DNA of 64,000 bases from Zygnema cylindricum (taxonomy: Eukaryota; Streptophyta; Zygnematophyceae; Zygnematales; Zygnemataceae), in NCBI GenBank assembly GCA_037447655.1, contig JBBHKE010002764.1:1-64000 (forward strand). Reading direction: 5' to 3'. Position numbers and translations under genes: made by a program. Position 1 is the stretch's first letter, and the number at the start of each line of letters is the position of its first letter. The notes under the pieces are model-generated. The model was not told the origin of the DNA and made no database searches. It saw nothing but the letters and a program-made list of their open reading frames with translations. Below, one piece after another: positions 11,050-23,126 of this stretch.

Positions 11050-14000
11050 ATGGCTGGAAGCATAAATGCGGCTCTGCAACATATTGCAGGCTTGGCAGAG
11101 CAGAAAATACGATTAGAGCAGTACAAGCAACTTCTAAGTGCGATTATTGCCACCAACAATGTTGGTGATGCGAAGGCCTTCGTGAATCATAGTAAAGTCC
11201 TTGGCCATCAGGAAATGTCTTAACAAGTAATAATTGCTGCCAGGAAACCATTTCACTTACATGACATGAATTAGAAACATGAGGTGTGTGCTTACCTGAC
11301 ATACCCGTTGTGGAGCAGTGGTGACAGACGATGTGCCTCTTGTCATGATAAGACAACTATTGCAAATATTTGCTCAAGAATTGAACAAGCTGGAACCTGA
11401 AGCGCATAAAGAGGTCGCACAACATACATTAACACAAATTCAGCCTCGTGTTGTCTCGTTTGAAGACCAGGTATTATACAAGTTTGTATTGCACTTTTTT
11501 CGCAATCATTTCGCATGTTCATCACTCGGTTGTCCTAGCCCCAGCCACTATAATTTATGCAGCTGTCACTCGTACAGAGTGAGAGAGTTCTCAGCCTTCA
11601 TATTGGAGCATCAACAGTAATCTGGTGAATTTTTGCGATGGCAGGTGGCCACAATTAGAGAAGGCCTGGCAGAGCTCTATGAAAACGAGGAAGATTGGTC
11701 GAAGGCTGCCCAGATGTTGGGAGGCATCGACTTGGACTCTGCGAGCAGGTGCTATCTTTAGTCGAAGCCTGTTGTGTCTGCAGTTGCTCTGGCAAATTGC
11801 ACATATTGGTTAGGCTCATCCCTTTGTTTCATAAATATGATTGTGCAGAGGACAAGATACAGCTTTCCGGTTGAGTAAATGTATAAAAATCGCTCTCCTC
11901 TATCTCGAGGTATGTGTTTAAAATTCTAGAAGTTGACATTTATATTGCAGCTTGTTTCCGCAAGAAGGTTGGCTGAACATCAGAAATAGATTTTGTTTCT
12001 CTCTTTGAACTTCCATGCATATAAAGTGATTTAAAGTGAAGGGGGAGGGGCAGAGGAAAAAGGAGCTGCAAGTAGCAATTATGTACATGAACTGTAGAAT
12101 CTTGCCACTTTTCCTATCGCTAAATGATCAGCTTAAATTGACCGATCATGCGGGTTTGTTTATGTCCATGGCTGTTGACTTCTGTATCACCATTCAGGAT
12201 GATGACGCTTTGAATGCGGAGACATTCATAAAAAAGGCATCCTTTGACATGGCAGCTTGCAAAGATGAAGCCTTGAGCCTTCAATATAAGGTCAGAGAGT
12301 CATTTTCTTCCCCCTGTCCTCCATCATTTTTTAGAATCTTTGAAAGAACACGGTTCATTCAACCACGAGAATATCCATGAATTTTTTCGTGAAGTTTAAT
12401 AATGTTTGGGTAGTCAGTTTGTTTCTGTTTACATTCATCGAGTAGGTTTTTTGCTTCAGAAGCCCTCATTATGATAATGCCATTTTTTTTTTGGGTTAAC
12501 ACGGTGTTTTAACACTGAATTTAAGGCACTTCTCTTGCAGGTCTGCTCTGCCCGCATCTTAGATTCAAAGCGGAAATTCTTGGAAGCCGCTCTTCGGTAC
12601 TATGAGCTGTCTCAACTTGAGAAACGTGAAATTGGAGGAAGGTATGTAACATTTTCAGGGGCTAAGGATTATGGACAGAATTTGTGCAGTTGCAGGATTG
12701 GATGTGGATTTTGCATCTCATACCAGCTCTCTGACTATCACTTTTGGTTAAGTGAGGTTGCAGGCATGTGGATGAGGAGGAGCTACAGCAGGCGTTAACA
12801 GCAGCAGTAACTTGCACAATACTTGCAGCAGCTGGTCCACAGAGGTCCAGAGTACTGGCTACTCTTTATAAGGTGAGCTCCGTGTGCCATAATTCAGTTT
12901 TCCAGTTTAGTTTGGAACACCACTGCTGCTCGATGGACATAATTGCAGGTTATGACATAATGCCTCGCTCTGAATTAAACCGGCTCGACTGATGCATTTT
13001 GTGAATTTATTGGCAGGATGAACGCTGTTCCAAATTGAAGATTTACCCAATATTGCAGAAGGTATTCCATGCAGTTTCCTTCAACTTGTTTATTTTGTAC
13101 GAATGGATTGAAAGTGGAGCACTTTTTGTTGGAACATGAATCGTTCAATTGAATTGTCTGTTTTGTGGCCGAACCTTGACTGCTGAATGTGTGACTTTCC
13201 TGCCGCAGTTCTTTTTTTCAACGAGTTGTTGTATTAAGTGCATGGGCGAGCCTACTTATTGATTCTTTGGCATGAAACGATTATCTATAGGTGTATTTGG
13301 AAAGGATTTTAAGAAGGCCAGAAGTGGAAGCCTTTGCGCAGGAGCTGAAGCCTCATCAGGTGAGCACCTGGCTTGTGTGCTTGTGCCAAATGTTTTTGTA
13401 GTTCGGTGAGCTAAAGCAGCTGTCCTTAAATAGTTCTTTGCACAGAGCTTTCTTTTGCACAGTTTCTTGCATGAATATAGCTAGCTGCAACTTTTGGTTG
13501 ACTTGAGTTAGTTTCTTGTCCTTTATTTGTTTCGGAAGTAGGGTGGAAAGTCATTTGATGGAGGATGTAGAATGATAGTTGTTTTGTGTGTACCGTTGAA
13601 ACAGAAAGCTACTCTAGCTGACCGTTCAACTGTTTTGGATCGTGCCGTTATCGAACACAACCTCTTGAGTGCCAGCAAACTGTACACAAATATCAGGTTT
13701 GATGCTTATGGTACACTTTAGTGCCTCTTGTCCCAGAGATGCCTGGAGTGGGTGTCAAAATTGAAGTTAAGAAGTCGGCATGGTCATTTAGAGTCTTTCT
13801 GCAGAAAGCAGCGTGTTATTTGAATTTGTTCAGGGTAGCTGAGGCACTTTGTTAATTTCTTCGATGCATTTGATTGTGGTGGTGACTTATGCAGCTTCGA
13901 TGAGTTGGGGGCGCTTTTAGGGATTGAACCAGATAAGGTGCGAGCTCAACCTGATTTAGCTTCAGAAGGAATCAGACAGAGCTCTTTCTGCTGCAATATT

Positions 14001-15136
14001 GCTGATTTGCATTCGACGATAGATTTAATGCTGTTAATGCTCATTCAAAGTCTAGTTAATGTTGTTAACGCTCATTCTAAGTCGCTGCCTTAAAGGAATG
14101 CCCACTTAGCATTTCATGCCTCACTCGCTCATAGCCTTTAGTACAGCGGTTGTATTTGCTTCCTTGCTTCGTGAGTGAAATTATGGTCTACCTTACGATT
14201 GTTAAAGCTTGGACTAAGAGATTTAAGCGAAGAGGCGGCGTCTTTCTTATGACTGAACATAAAATCATTCTGCGAATAGTCAGTATTTGACTGAAACTAG
14301 CATTACAACAGAGATTTCATGACTGCAGAATAGCTTTCACACAAGTGTATTATAGGCTGTATTGCAGTAACGATTCCAACTCTCCAATTCTGAAGTTATC
14401 TCTATCTATAGCATATGTTTACACAAATAAAGGTTTGAAGCTTCAACTGGGGATTTGAACAGTATATTAGATGTTATTTCAAGCTAGAACATCTAAAATA
14501 AAAGGAAAATGCAAATAACAACGTCCGTTCAAGTGGAACCAGATTGCCAGTTTTCTAACAAAGTTCTGTTCGCAAAATGTTTTGGATGTCATCGGGACCC
14601 TTGCAGGCAGAAAAGATAGCTGCACGAATGATTTCTGAGGACAGAATGAAGGGCTCTATAGATCAGGTGAAGCAAAGGCTTGACTATTTCCACCTTATGG
14701 CTGCAATTTAGCTCTGTTCATGACATCCTGATTCATAATTACAGCAGTCATAACCCCCTTAATTTTCTGCGGGACGGGATTTGTGTGACGGGCATTCTTT
14801 GTTTTTTGCCTATGTGCAGGTAGAAGGCGTGTTGCAATTTAATAATGATATTGAAGAGCTCCAACAATGGGATCATCAGGTATGGAAATAGCTGTCTTTT
14901 CATGGATTGCTGGGGCTAAGGCTTCTCTTTTAATATTGTCACCTCTACCTTTTAGAAAATTTGGACCCCATCCTGGCTCGTGTGTTGATCAGAAGGAACA
15001 GGTGCACATTATTCAGTGTAACTGCTAACATGTTTGGAATATGGGGACCATATGTGGGCAGATTGCAAGCATTTGTCTTGCGTTGAACGATGTTCTTGAC
15101 AGTGTCCGTAAGAAAGGGATGACGATTTCTTTCTGA
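11050..15136 (+). CDS. CSN4: COP9 signalosome complex subunit 4 (CSN4), 14 exons
   Basis: CSN4 is a PCI-domain subunit of the nuclear COP9 signalosome, which removes NEDD8 from cullins and so controls cullin-RING ubiquitin ligases; in plants it acts in light and hormone signalling. Inferred exons: 11050-11191, 11319-11470, 11645-11748, 11849-11909, 12198-12290, 12541-12641, 12764-12872, 13017-13061, 13291-13359, 13605-13696, 13895-13937, 14607-14666, 14820-14879, 15062-15136. Every junction is GT-AG and the frame stays open, giving 401 residues, close to the roughly 400 usual for the family. Diagnostic segments include [10 protein letters not shown] near the N terminus, [83 protein letters not shown], and the PCI-region [13 protein letters not shown] and [19 protein letters not shown]. 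The start is the first ATG giving the expected N terminus. The gene looks intact and probably functional. It converges on RRP9. Confidence 0.95.
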
Positions 15137-16850
15137 ACTTACTGGAGTATAAGGGCTTTGCACTTTGTCTTTTCTGGATAGCAATTGACATGAAGCCAAT
15201 GATGATCTGGACGTCTTTGATTACAGCTGGAACCTAATTTACAGGAAGATGTTCTGTAGTCCTTGCAGGGTCCACAAAATCCAGTCTTTTTCCATCCGGT
15301 AGAGGTTAGTCCCTTTGATGTAACTATGTTTTTATTTGCCTAAAAAATGTTATATAGCTGCTTCAGCCACTAATTGGACGATTTTGGCATTGTCAGAAAT
15401 GTACGGTATGATAGAGTGAATGTGATTAACCTTTTATTCCATGGTCTTGTTGTGATTACTATTGCTGTTGTCATCTGTGATAGTCCTCTCTTTCTTTGTT
15501 TTGCTTTTGTGCATGTATGGGTTTGGAGTCCCAATATCAGTGTGTATGTCGCTTTTTGACATTGCAGGCTAATGTGCCATTTTATTTTTTGTATTAGCAA
15601 TGTGGGGTCGTTGTTGGTGGGGAATGAAAGTGTATAAATTCCAATAGACAAGGATAGTTCTCGACGATATCGTAGATGGGAAACAGTGAGTTTGGTGATG
15701 AAATAATCACTTAACGTTTATTTGTTGCTACACTAACTTTCTATTTCTTCCTGGTTCTCGTTTCCTTTGTCCCCCTGTACTTGTTTGGTTCAGCACTGAG
15801 CTTTCTACCTAAAGATGAGTGCTATGGTAATTACTCTTCTGGTTTTTCTTATTTTGTACGTGCTCAGGCATTGTATTCCACTCTTTTGGCTTTCAGTCAT
15901 GCGCAGTTAGGGGTTTGGTTCACTAGACGTGGATGTCATGTCTTCGGAAGGTTTTATTTGATTCTTCAGCTTGTCCTTTCTGCTTCTCCATTGGTTTTTG
16001 GTGTCATATTGTAATTTCACCTAGTTGACCTGCTGACCTAGTATCTTGAGTCTGCTCTTGAGACTGATTTGTCCCACGTGGACAATTCCCAACATTCCTG
16101 TCCCTGAAGGTAGCATTTGCTCTTTTAATGAGGTGGTTCACCTATCACCCCTCCAATCTCACCCTGTACTTTGCCTCTCACCCTTGTTTGACTCATAACT
16201 TTCTGCCTTTTATGATCACCTCATGGACAATCCTTCGCACTGTATTAGTTTGACGGGCTCTTGTTCGCAAGTCTGGGCCTGCAGCTTGCATCCCTTCCCG
16301 CCTCTGAGGGGAAGTTGGATTTAGTATTTACGGCATGTGGAGCATCTGTTGCCTACCTGAGGAGTTGGTGCCTTATTGCCTCCACACTAGTTTCTCGCTC
16401 TTTGGCTACGGTACCTCTTGTTCTTGCCACCAATATCCCTTGTGTTTTGGACTTCTCCTTCAAGCAGTCTCTTTTGGTGGCAGCCTGTTCTGCTCCTCTC
16501 GCTTAAGGAGATATGCTGGTTTATTCCACCCTTGTTGCGGTGCCTGTTACGTGTGTCCATCTATTAACGTCCGATAAGGTTGTTGTCACCATTCATCTGA
16601 GCTTCTTGAGGCGCTTCTTGTTGATTCTTCAAGAACCCGTTTTGTCTCCTGGGCTGCCCTAGTTCTGGAGCTTGGCTGTTGGCTACACCTATTTTTTGCA
16701 CTCGTATGTTTCATCTGCTCAATTCACCGTCGCCCTGAGTTTGGCCTCCACTTTTACTCGCTTCTCTCCTTTTTCCGTGCGACCGTGTTCTTCAATCCCA
16801 TAGCCTCTGTTTGCTTTGCTGCTCCCATGAGGAAGATTTGATTTAGGCAC
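15137..16850. other. Region downstream of CSN4, no gene recognised
   Basis: The first few hundred bases are probably CSN4 3-prime UTR. After that the plus strand is T-rich with many short, unrelated open frames. It may be the decayed upstream part of the retroelement relics beginning near 16890, but I could not find reverse-transcriptase catalytic motifs here. Confidence 0.4.
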
Positions 16851-16889
16851 ATGACACTGTTCGCAGCACTATTCCACCTATTGTTTCTG

Positions 16890-17590
16890 AGGTTATTTTG
16901 TTCGGGGGGAGATTTCGCATAGTATTCATTAGGGAAAGATTGATATTGTTTTGCTCGACGGTGACTGTCGTGTTCAATCTGACATTCTTCTGGTGAAACC
17001 TCCCTCAATAAGAGTCGATCATCAGGTGGCTCGACATATTGGAGCAGCCGCTGAACACCGCTATGCAATGATGTCATTCCAATGGAAAAAAGGTGTTTGC
17101 TTGTTTGGGAGTTGCTTTGCATGATCCTTCCGTACTTGCGGTGAACGTCCTTTTGAGAGAAAGGGCCATAGGAGGCATCCTGCTTCTGTCCTTTTCTTTT
17201 ATCGTCAGCGTTTATCAGTGGCTAACGGCAAGTGCAAGCTTCTACCCTTCTTCCATCTGTCATTGCCGTTATGGATCGTCAAGTGTTGCGGAACTCCTTC
17301 ACTGTGCTCCGCTGAGTCTAAGGGTTTTTAAAGGATTGCTTTTAGTAGTTTGTTGGCTATTGAAGATCGGCTGGTTAGTTTTTGTTTAGGGTACACTATT
17401 TTGTTGTTTCTTTTGTGCCGGTTGTACCTTTCAATGTCTTTTCTTGGCTTGCCTTTATCTGTGTTAGTCTTTTCTTTCCGCGGATTTTTCCTTTTTGTTT
17501 GATTCCACCCATGTCCGGTTCTCAGTTCTATGTTTGCCTTGTTTTTCATTTTTGTTCCAATGTACTCAGATGGTTCTTTCTTAGTAGAGC
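16890..17590 (+). mobile_element. Non-LTR-like reverse-transcriptase C-terminal relic (copy A) with 3-prime tail
   Basis: A broken plus-strand reading frame shows a hydrophilic stretch (GRDIVLLDG...ARHIGAAAEHRYA), then a hydrophobic CLFGS segment, then ASVLFFYRQRLSVA. This is the layout seen downstream of the RT core in several non-LTR elements, where a final RQR-L-VALQR helix is typical. Stops and frameshifts interrupt it. A T-rich tail ends at about 17590 in TGTACTCAGATGGTTC. Copy B at 17790 repeats the same order. The family assignment is inference from pattern only. Confidence 0.4.
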
Positions 17591-17789
17591 TGGACACGTA
17601 AGTAATGCGTGGCCGCAATAGTTGCAACATATAACCCGATAAAAAAGTGCACAATCACTCCTTAAGGATTCAAAGTCGCCTTCGATACTCTTGATTGTGT
17701 TTTACTTGTCACACAGAAACGCTGAGTACCTCTCAACTGACAGTCTTCATGTTTGACCCATTGATGACTATCGTGGACTAATGATTTAT

Positions 17790-18660
17790 GAGATGCCAAA
17801 AAGTTAGTTTGGTCAAGCAGCTCGTCATGTTGGAGTGACCGCTCGTGTTACCGCTAAGACAAAAGAGCATGAATATGCCCACTGGGATCCTATAAATGAC
17901 TTTATTGCGATGGTGGTTGAGATATCCGGTTGTTTGGGTGTTGCTCTGGACGAGTCAACCCGAACTTGTGATCAGCGCTCATTCGAGCAACAGGGACCTG
18001 GGTGCCCTCCTGCTTCTGTCCTTACTTCTTTCTATCGTCAACGTTTATCTGTGGCTTTACAGCGAATCGAAGGTGGACGAGTGCATCATGAGGACAAACC
18101 GACAAAGCTCAGGGAGACAGAGCAGGCTAATCACTATGGTTAACAGATGGTTTACCGTCGCATTTTTTCTTTAAGTCAGCCTCCTCAATATCACTTCATT
18201 ATACACTATGCAGAGACCACTATCAAATAGACATGAAAATTGGAAGTTATGACTCCATCCCTTACTGATGTGCACACTTTAGAAGGCATCCTAAAGAATT
18301 TAAGATGGGACATAATTATAGCAAGATTATATTCAAAAGTTTTAATGCAAACTTGCAAGTCTCTTGACACAGTTGTTGCAACATGTTGCCTGTATATGAG
18401 TATCCCTAGTATTTTAATACTTCCTGATTTATTTTTTGTAAGCATTAGGTTGCATCAGAACTCAAAAGGAGAAACTCCAGACGCAGGGTGCGTTTCCCTT
18501 CCCGGTTTAGAATCGAAGAAGAAAGCAATCGTCTCACTTCGTACCATTTCATAAGGCTTACTTCACATTTCAGGATTCCAGAGTTTTTTCCAGTATCATT
18601 TTGGCTTTTCCTTTATTTTGTTTCCATGTACGCAGATGGTTTTCACCATCGGAGTTTTCT
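17790..18660 (+). mobile_element. Non-LTR-like reverse-transcriptase C-terminal relic (copy B) with 3-prime tail
   Basis: The frame at 17835-18143 reads ARVTAKTKEHEYAHW, then EISGCLGVALDE, then PPASVLTSFYRQRLSVALQR, a better-preserved version of copy A. The spacing matches copy A and the tail again ends near 18640 in TGTACGCAGATGGTTTTC. No RT catalytic core is present, so this is a 5-prime-truncated or eroded copy. The two copies lie in the same orientation about 0.8 kb apart. Confidence 0.45.
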
Positions 18661-18958
18661 TTTTTAATATTTTAACAAAAGAACAAATTAAAAATTTGTA
18701 ATTTGAAAGAAACCATCACAAGCTGAAGACATCCCCCACAAAAATATTGCAGTTAAAAGCTTCCACTGTAGACTCAGTGTACCTTCCGTGATTGAACTAA
18801 TTCAAAACAAATTAGCAACAACAAAAGACTCAAACAGATTTTTTGGGAAAAAAAAAAATCGGCTCATCAACTGGTATTTCAGATATTTGTCCATTTTCTA
18901 ACAAAGCTTCCACTTTTTCTGTCATCAGATTAGTTAGATTCATCACATTATTGTCCTC

Positions 18959-21900
18959 CTACGGAATCTCCAAAGGGTGCAATACCACACCATTACGGAC
19001 ACCTCCGATTCGCCCCCATCGACCCAACCTTGGTTCCTGCAAAACGCAAAACAGTTTCTTTGGAAACATTAGTGTTCAACATGCCAACATACTGGATTTT
19101 GTGCAATATAATATACAATAATGACAAGGATAGGGCATAAACAAAAATGACATGAAAAAAATGCACGAATTTCTGGGAGACAGTAAAGCATATCTTCATT
19201 CTTCAGATCTTCATTGCAATAAGCAAATCCGCTACAAATATGTGTATTTAAGCTTTCTAGCATGCAAAGGCTGGAGTTTTAAACAATTTAAGTTTGGGAA
19301 AACGGGTAATGAATTTGTTTTGAAAGCATTTTGTTAAAAGGAGTAAAACCAGGCCAATCAAAGTTTCAACATTAAAAATCTTTCCATTTCTACCATCAAT
19401 CAGTATTATTTTCAATTATCTTTAGCCCAGAATCTCAAGCCTCACGTTGATGTGCCACATAATACATATCTAAAAAAAAAAAGTGATCAATTTACCCACC
19501 CAAAACTGTAACAGTTAACTGATGTGTCAAAATGAACTGGACACCAGAAGACGTAATCTTGCTAACGTACTCTTACCAAAAACCAGTATAAGAGGCAAAA
19601 CTAGGAAAAATGTTCCAAAATTGCACTCAGAGAAAACCCTTGAACAAAAAAACTCACTCACCTGGCCACCACCTGCAAGGAGAAACCTTCCACTGTTCGC
19701 AAACGCTAGAGAGTTTACAAAACCTTTCTGCCAAAGCAACTCAAAAACAGAGACAACGTCCATCAGAAAGCTTTTGCCTTGTCAATTAATTATACGCACG
19801 CAATAACTTGTGATACTTTTTGTGATACTTTTGGTGGTACTTTTGGTGGTACTTTTGGTGGTACTTTTGGCAATTCTTCCGGCTGACAACATTAACCTTT
19901 TTTTGATCGTAATTGCTTACATTTGGTAGATTCGCCAAAGGAGCCAAAGTTAGGGACCTTTTTTGGGGTGCAACACGTTTGATAAATTGTCCAAGGAAGC
20001 TGAGGAGATGAACCTTCTTCAGGTGTAACTACTTACATTTGGTAGATTGTGCAAGGATTCTACCCTGTGGCCGGCAGTATCACAGCGCCACAAGCGCACT
20101 CGTCCATCAGCAGCTCCACTTGCCGCAAGATCAGATCCACACCACACGGCCACCGACCCAACCCATCCCTGGGCAGCTCCCCCAACGCCAACATATGGAT
20201 CTGAATTTGAACCGATTCCGTTCGGCAATTTCTGGTCACTACCCCGGTTTCCTTCCGCATCAGAATCTTGCCTTCCATCCTCATGAGCAGGAACACCATT
20301 GGCTGTTGCATGCTCCATCTGCACATGGAGATGAAAACCTGTTAGCTGGAGACTATGGAGATGGTTCACATAAAGCTTAAAATCTACAATAAGTAGCGAT
20401 CTCGATTGTACTCTTACCACGCCATGAGCACCTCGTACAATATGCACTGGTTTCTTACGTAACGCAGACCATAGTGCTATTGATCCATCTTCTGATCCAG
20501 AAATGAAGTCGTTCGGAGTGATGAGGGCACAACAATCAATGGATGATGAATGCCCTCGCAAAACCAGTTGAGTTTCCTCCGGAACCTGTGGGCAAAATGG
20601 GCTTTCAGTCCTTAGAGTAGACTAAAGCTACTTCCATCCCACACCCTCTTTGACAAATTTAAGAAGCAAAACACACTTGTCTCTTGTCCCCGTAAAATAA
20701 GTTTTACTTGAAGACTAAATGCAAAATTACGGATGATATAAAACGAATGGACTTTACCTTCCAAATGCGACAAGTCCGATCCCGACCAGCAGATAGAACT
20801 CGTTCTGTCCGAAGGCAATCGATAGCTATGACCTCACTTTGATGGCCGTAGAGAGAGTCCATATAAGCCAAATCGTCCACACTCCAAATTTTAATACTAC
20901 GATCGTATGATCCTGAAAAGAGCTGATGTGTGCCTATTCGAAAAGAAAGTCCTGCCACAGCTCCCCTGTGACCTGCAAAGGCCTGATCCCAGCACCACAT
21001 GAGCCATGGGAATGGAATTTAAAAGAAAATTGACACCAATCCAAGGAATCCCGGATTTTATTCAATTCCCATGCCCCAAGTGAAGGACTAAAACTAGGCC
21101 CTAAACCCTGGTTGAAATTCTTGAATTATGAACGGCCACACCAGTGTTGACATTGAAAACACACAAACATCCCAAGAGGGCACGTCTCCCCGCCAATTTT
21201 CAAACAAACTAAAAGCTCATATAAAAGTTTTAAGGCCGTATGTAAAAATTCATAATTGTCAAAGCATGATAAAAACAAAAGGTGCTTGTTCTTCTTGAAC
21301 TTATGGGTTTATGTTCACGTGCAAGCCTCGTTAAAACTATTGACATTAGCAAAAACCACCACTTGAAAGGGCAGCTGAGTGGTCTGTTCAAAAAAACAAA
21401 AAACATTTCTCTAATGAGCATTCAGAAAATGGAAAAAATCCACAAAATGCCTCAAAAAAGTCGCTGAGAAAACCTTAAGACAATTAAGCAGAAAGTGGTC
21501 TGATGTAAATAGGTGTGCAGCAGTGGTTTTTCCTATAATTCTTATACTCATTAATGATGATATGATTATAAAACTGTTGTTATTATTGTTGTGGCCAGGA
21601 CCTGCACGTGCTTGCCCGTTCTTATATCCCATATATGAACATGTCGATCCAGGCCACCAGCAGCCAAGTAACGTCCATCTGAACTGGCAGCTAACGCCAA
21701 AACATTCCGGCTCGGTTCCCGCTTTGGTTTGCCCCTGCCTCCCTGCAGTGCCTTAGAAGGCTCAGGTGCCGGCCACTCCAAGACTGTGCTTTGTTCCGTT
21801 TCCACATTCCACTGCACTATCATTCCATCTTTGGAGGCCGCGAAGGCATGCGAATCATCACCAGCAAGTGTGACAGCCGTCACAGCTTGCCGATGTCGTC

Positions 21901-22475
21901 GTCCAACCGGACGTGGCTTCCCAACCTGTACTCTGCAGGCATTTCAAAGGCACTCCTATCAGCTAAAAGAATTCCCCATCCTTCCGATGATAAAAAATCC
22001 TCTAGGAAGATCATTATCATTTGCATGTAGCTACGTCATGGGAAAAAAGATGGAAGAGACAGGAAAAAAACCTGCTTGCCACCAGCCGTAAAGCTCGACC
22101 ACCCTCCTCTCGCAGCTCTTGCATCAAGCGGTGTGCGACAAGAGTGTCACGTTCTCCATCTGCCTCTTCATTCTCGGCGGCTTCCAATGAGTCAGGATCG
22201 TCCACCATAGCTTCTGCTTTCACACGGTCCAAGTAAGCTTTAGCAACTCGCAGTCGTTTTGCATCTGCACTCTCTTCTTCCTCCAGTTCCCTATCCTCTT
22301 CTTCATCTCTATCCATTCCCCGTGACGCTACAAAATCCTCGTCCTCATCACTGCTCAAAACTTCATTCTCGTCACGTTTCTTTTTCGAAGGTCCATCGGC
22401 TTCTCCTCGGCGTCTCTTACGGCCAGACTGGGCTTTAGTTCTCATTAGAGCAGCTGCTCCCTGCCTTGGAGCCAT
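18959..22475 (-). CDS. RRP9: U3 snoRNP-interacting WD40 protein RRP9/U3-55K (YAO-like), 7 exons
   Basis: RRP9 binds the box B/C motif of U3 snoRNA in the nucleolus and is needed for early 18S pre-rRNA cleavage; the Arabidopsis orthologue is YAO. Inferred exons in coding order (complement): 22072-22475, 21602-21932, 20758-20982, 20418-20585, 20037-20318, 19662-19727, 18959-19036. All junctions are GT-AG and the frame is continuous, giving 517 residues, near the ~500 usual. Residues 1-134 hold basic clusters (GRKRRRGE, KKKRDE) and acidic runs (SSDEDEDF, DREEEE-like), as expected for a nucleolar N-terminal tail. WD40 blades follow, with visible DGMIVQWNVE, DRHVHIWDIR, DRSIKIWSVDD, DRTCRIWK, DGSIALWSA and DGRVRLWRCD endings. 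The C terminus is GQEPRLGRWGRI, conserved in the family. I chose MAPRQG; the upstream in-frame Met would add an unlikely hydrophobic MFFLLLLL leader. Confidence 0.94.
19810..19875. repeat. 15-bp tandem repeat inside an RRP9 intron
   Basis: About four units of GGTGGTACTTTTGGT-type sequence lie in the intron between the fifth and sixth coding exons of RRP9 (19728-20036). This is a candidate length-polymorphic minisatellite. Confidence 0.8.
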
Positions 22476-22814
22476 GGCTTTTCCACAAAAGTCAAGAAGT
22501 AATAACAGGAAAAACAATTAAAGAAAAAACAAATTCTATTCCTGTCTATTGCGAATAAACATATAGTGACTTCGGTGCAATGGGTGTTTGAAGTAAGAGG
22601 TCCGAGAACAGTGGCGGCTTGAACCGCTAATTTGCAAAGAGCGAGCTCTGGCAATATGGCACACTGAAGTGCCGAACTGTATTGTGGCGTAAACGTTTCA
22701 AAAGTTCAAATTTAGTACGGCCCATCACAGGCATTTAGGGTATGTGTTGTAAAACGTGAATTTCTTGTCGAGAAGTCGAGAACAATCAAAAATATTTAAT
22801 AAATCGGGGTGGTA
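22476..22814 (-). other. RRP9 upstream region
   Basis: This 340-bp stretch precedes the RRP9 start on the minus strand and should hold its 5-prime UTR and promoter. I see no clear TATA box at a convincing distance, which would fit a housekeeping gene. Repeats resume at about 22815. Confidence 0.4.
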
Positions 22815-23003
22815 TCTTCAAGTTCAGAATTTCAGATCTATAATTTTAGTTCGCAAGAAATCGCGATGAAAAACCGATATTATCGGTTTTATATTGGCGA
22901 TAACACCGGTGTCGATATATCGTGCAAATATATCGATTATCGGCAAGCCAAAAAAATGTACATGTCGATTATCGGCAAAACCTTGCCGATACACAACAGT
23001 AAC
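22815..23003. repeat. GATATATCG-rich repeat (copy 2)
   Basis: Contains ACCGATATTATCGG, GTCGATATATCG and ends in GCCGATACACAACAG, the same terminus as at 8623. It is a partial or decayed member of that family, about 340 bp upstream of the RRP9 start codon. Confidence 0.5.
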
Positions 23004-23126
23004 AATCTGTCTTGCCGCACCATTTTTTTCGAAACTTTTTGAAGCGTCGCAAGACGCATCGTAATTTTTGAAACGATTTTGGCATGTCGCCTGTCATTAC
23101 GTGACATCGTAGACGTAAAGCCTTGC

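Noticed and set aside
17835-18143. Host gene exon
   Set aside because: A similar, more broken sequence lies 0.8 kb upstream with the same tail, which fits retroelement relics better than a gene.
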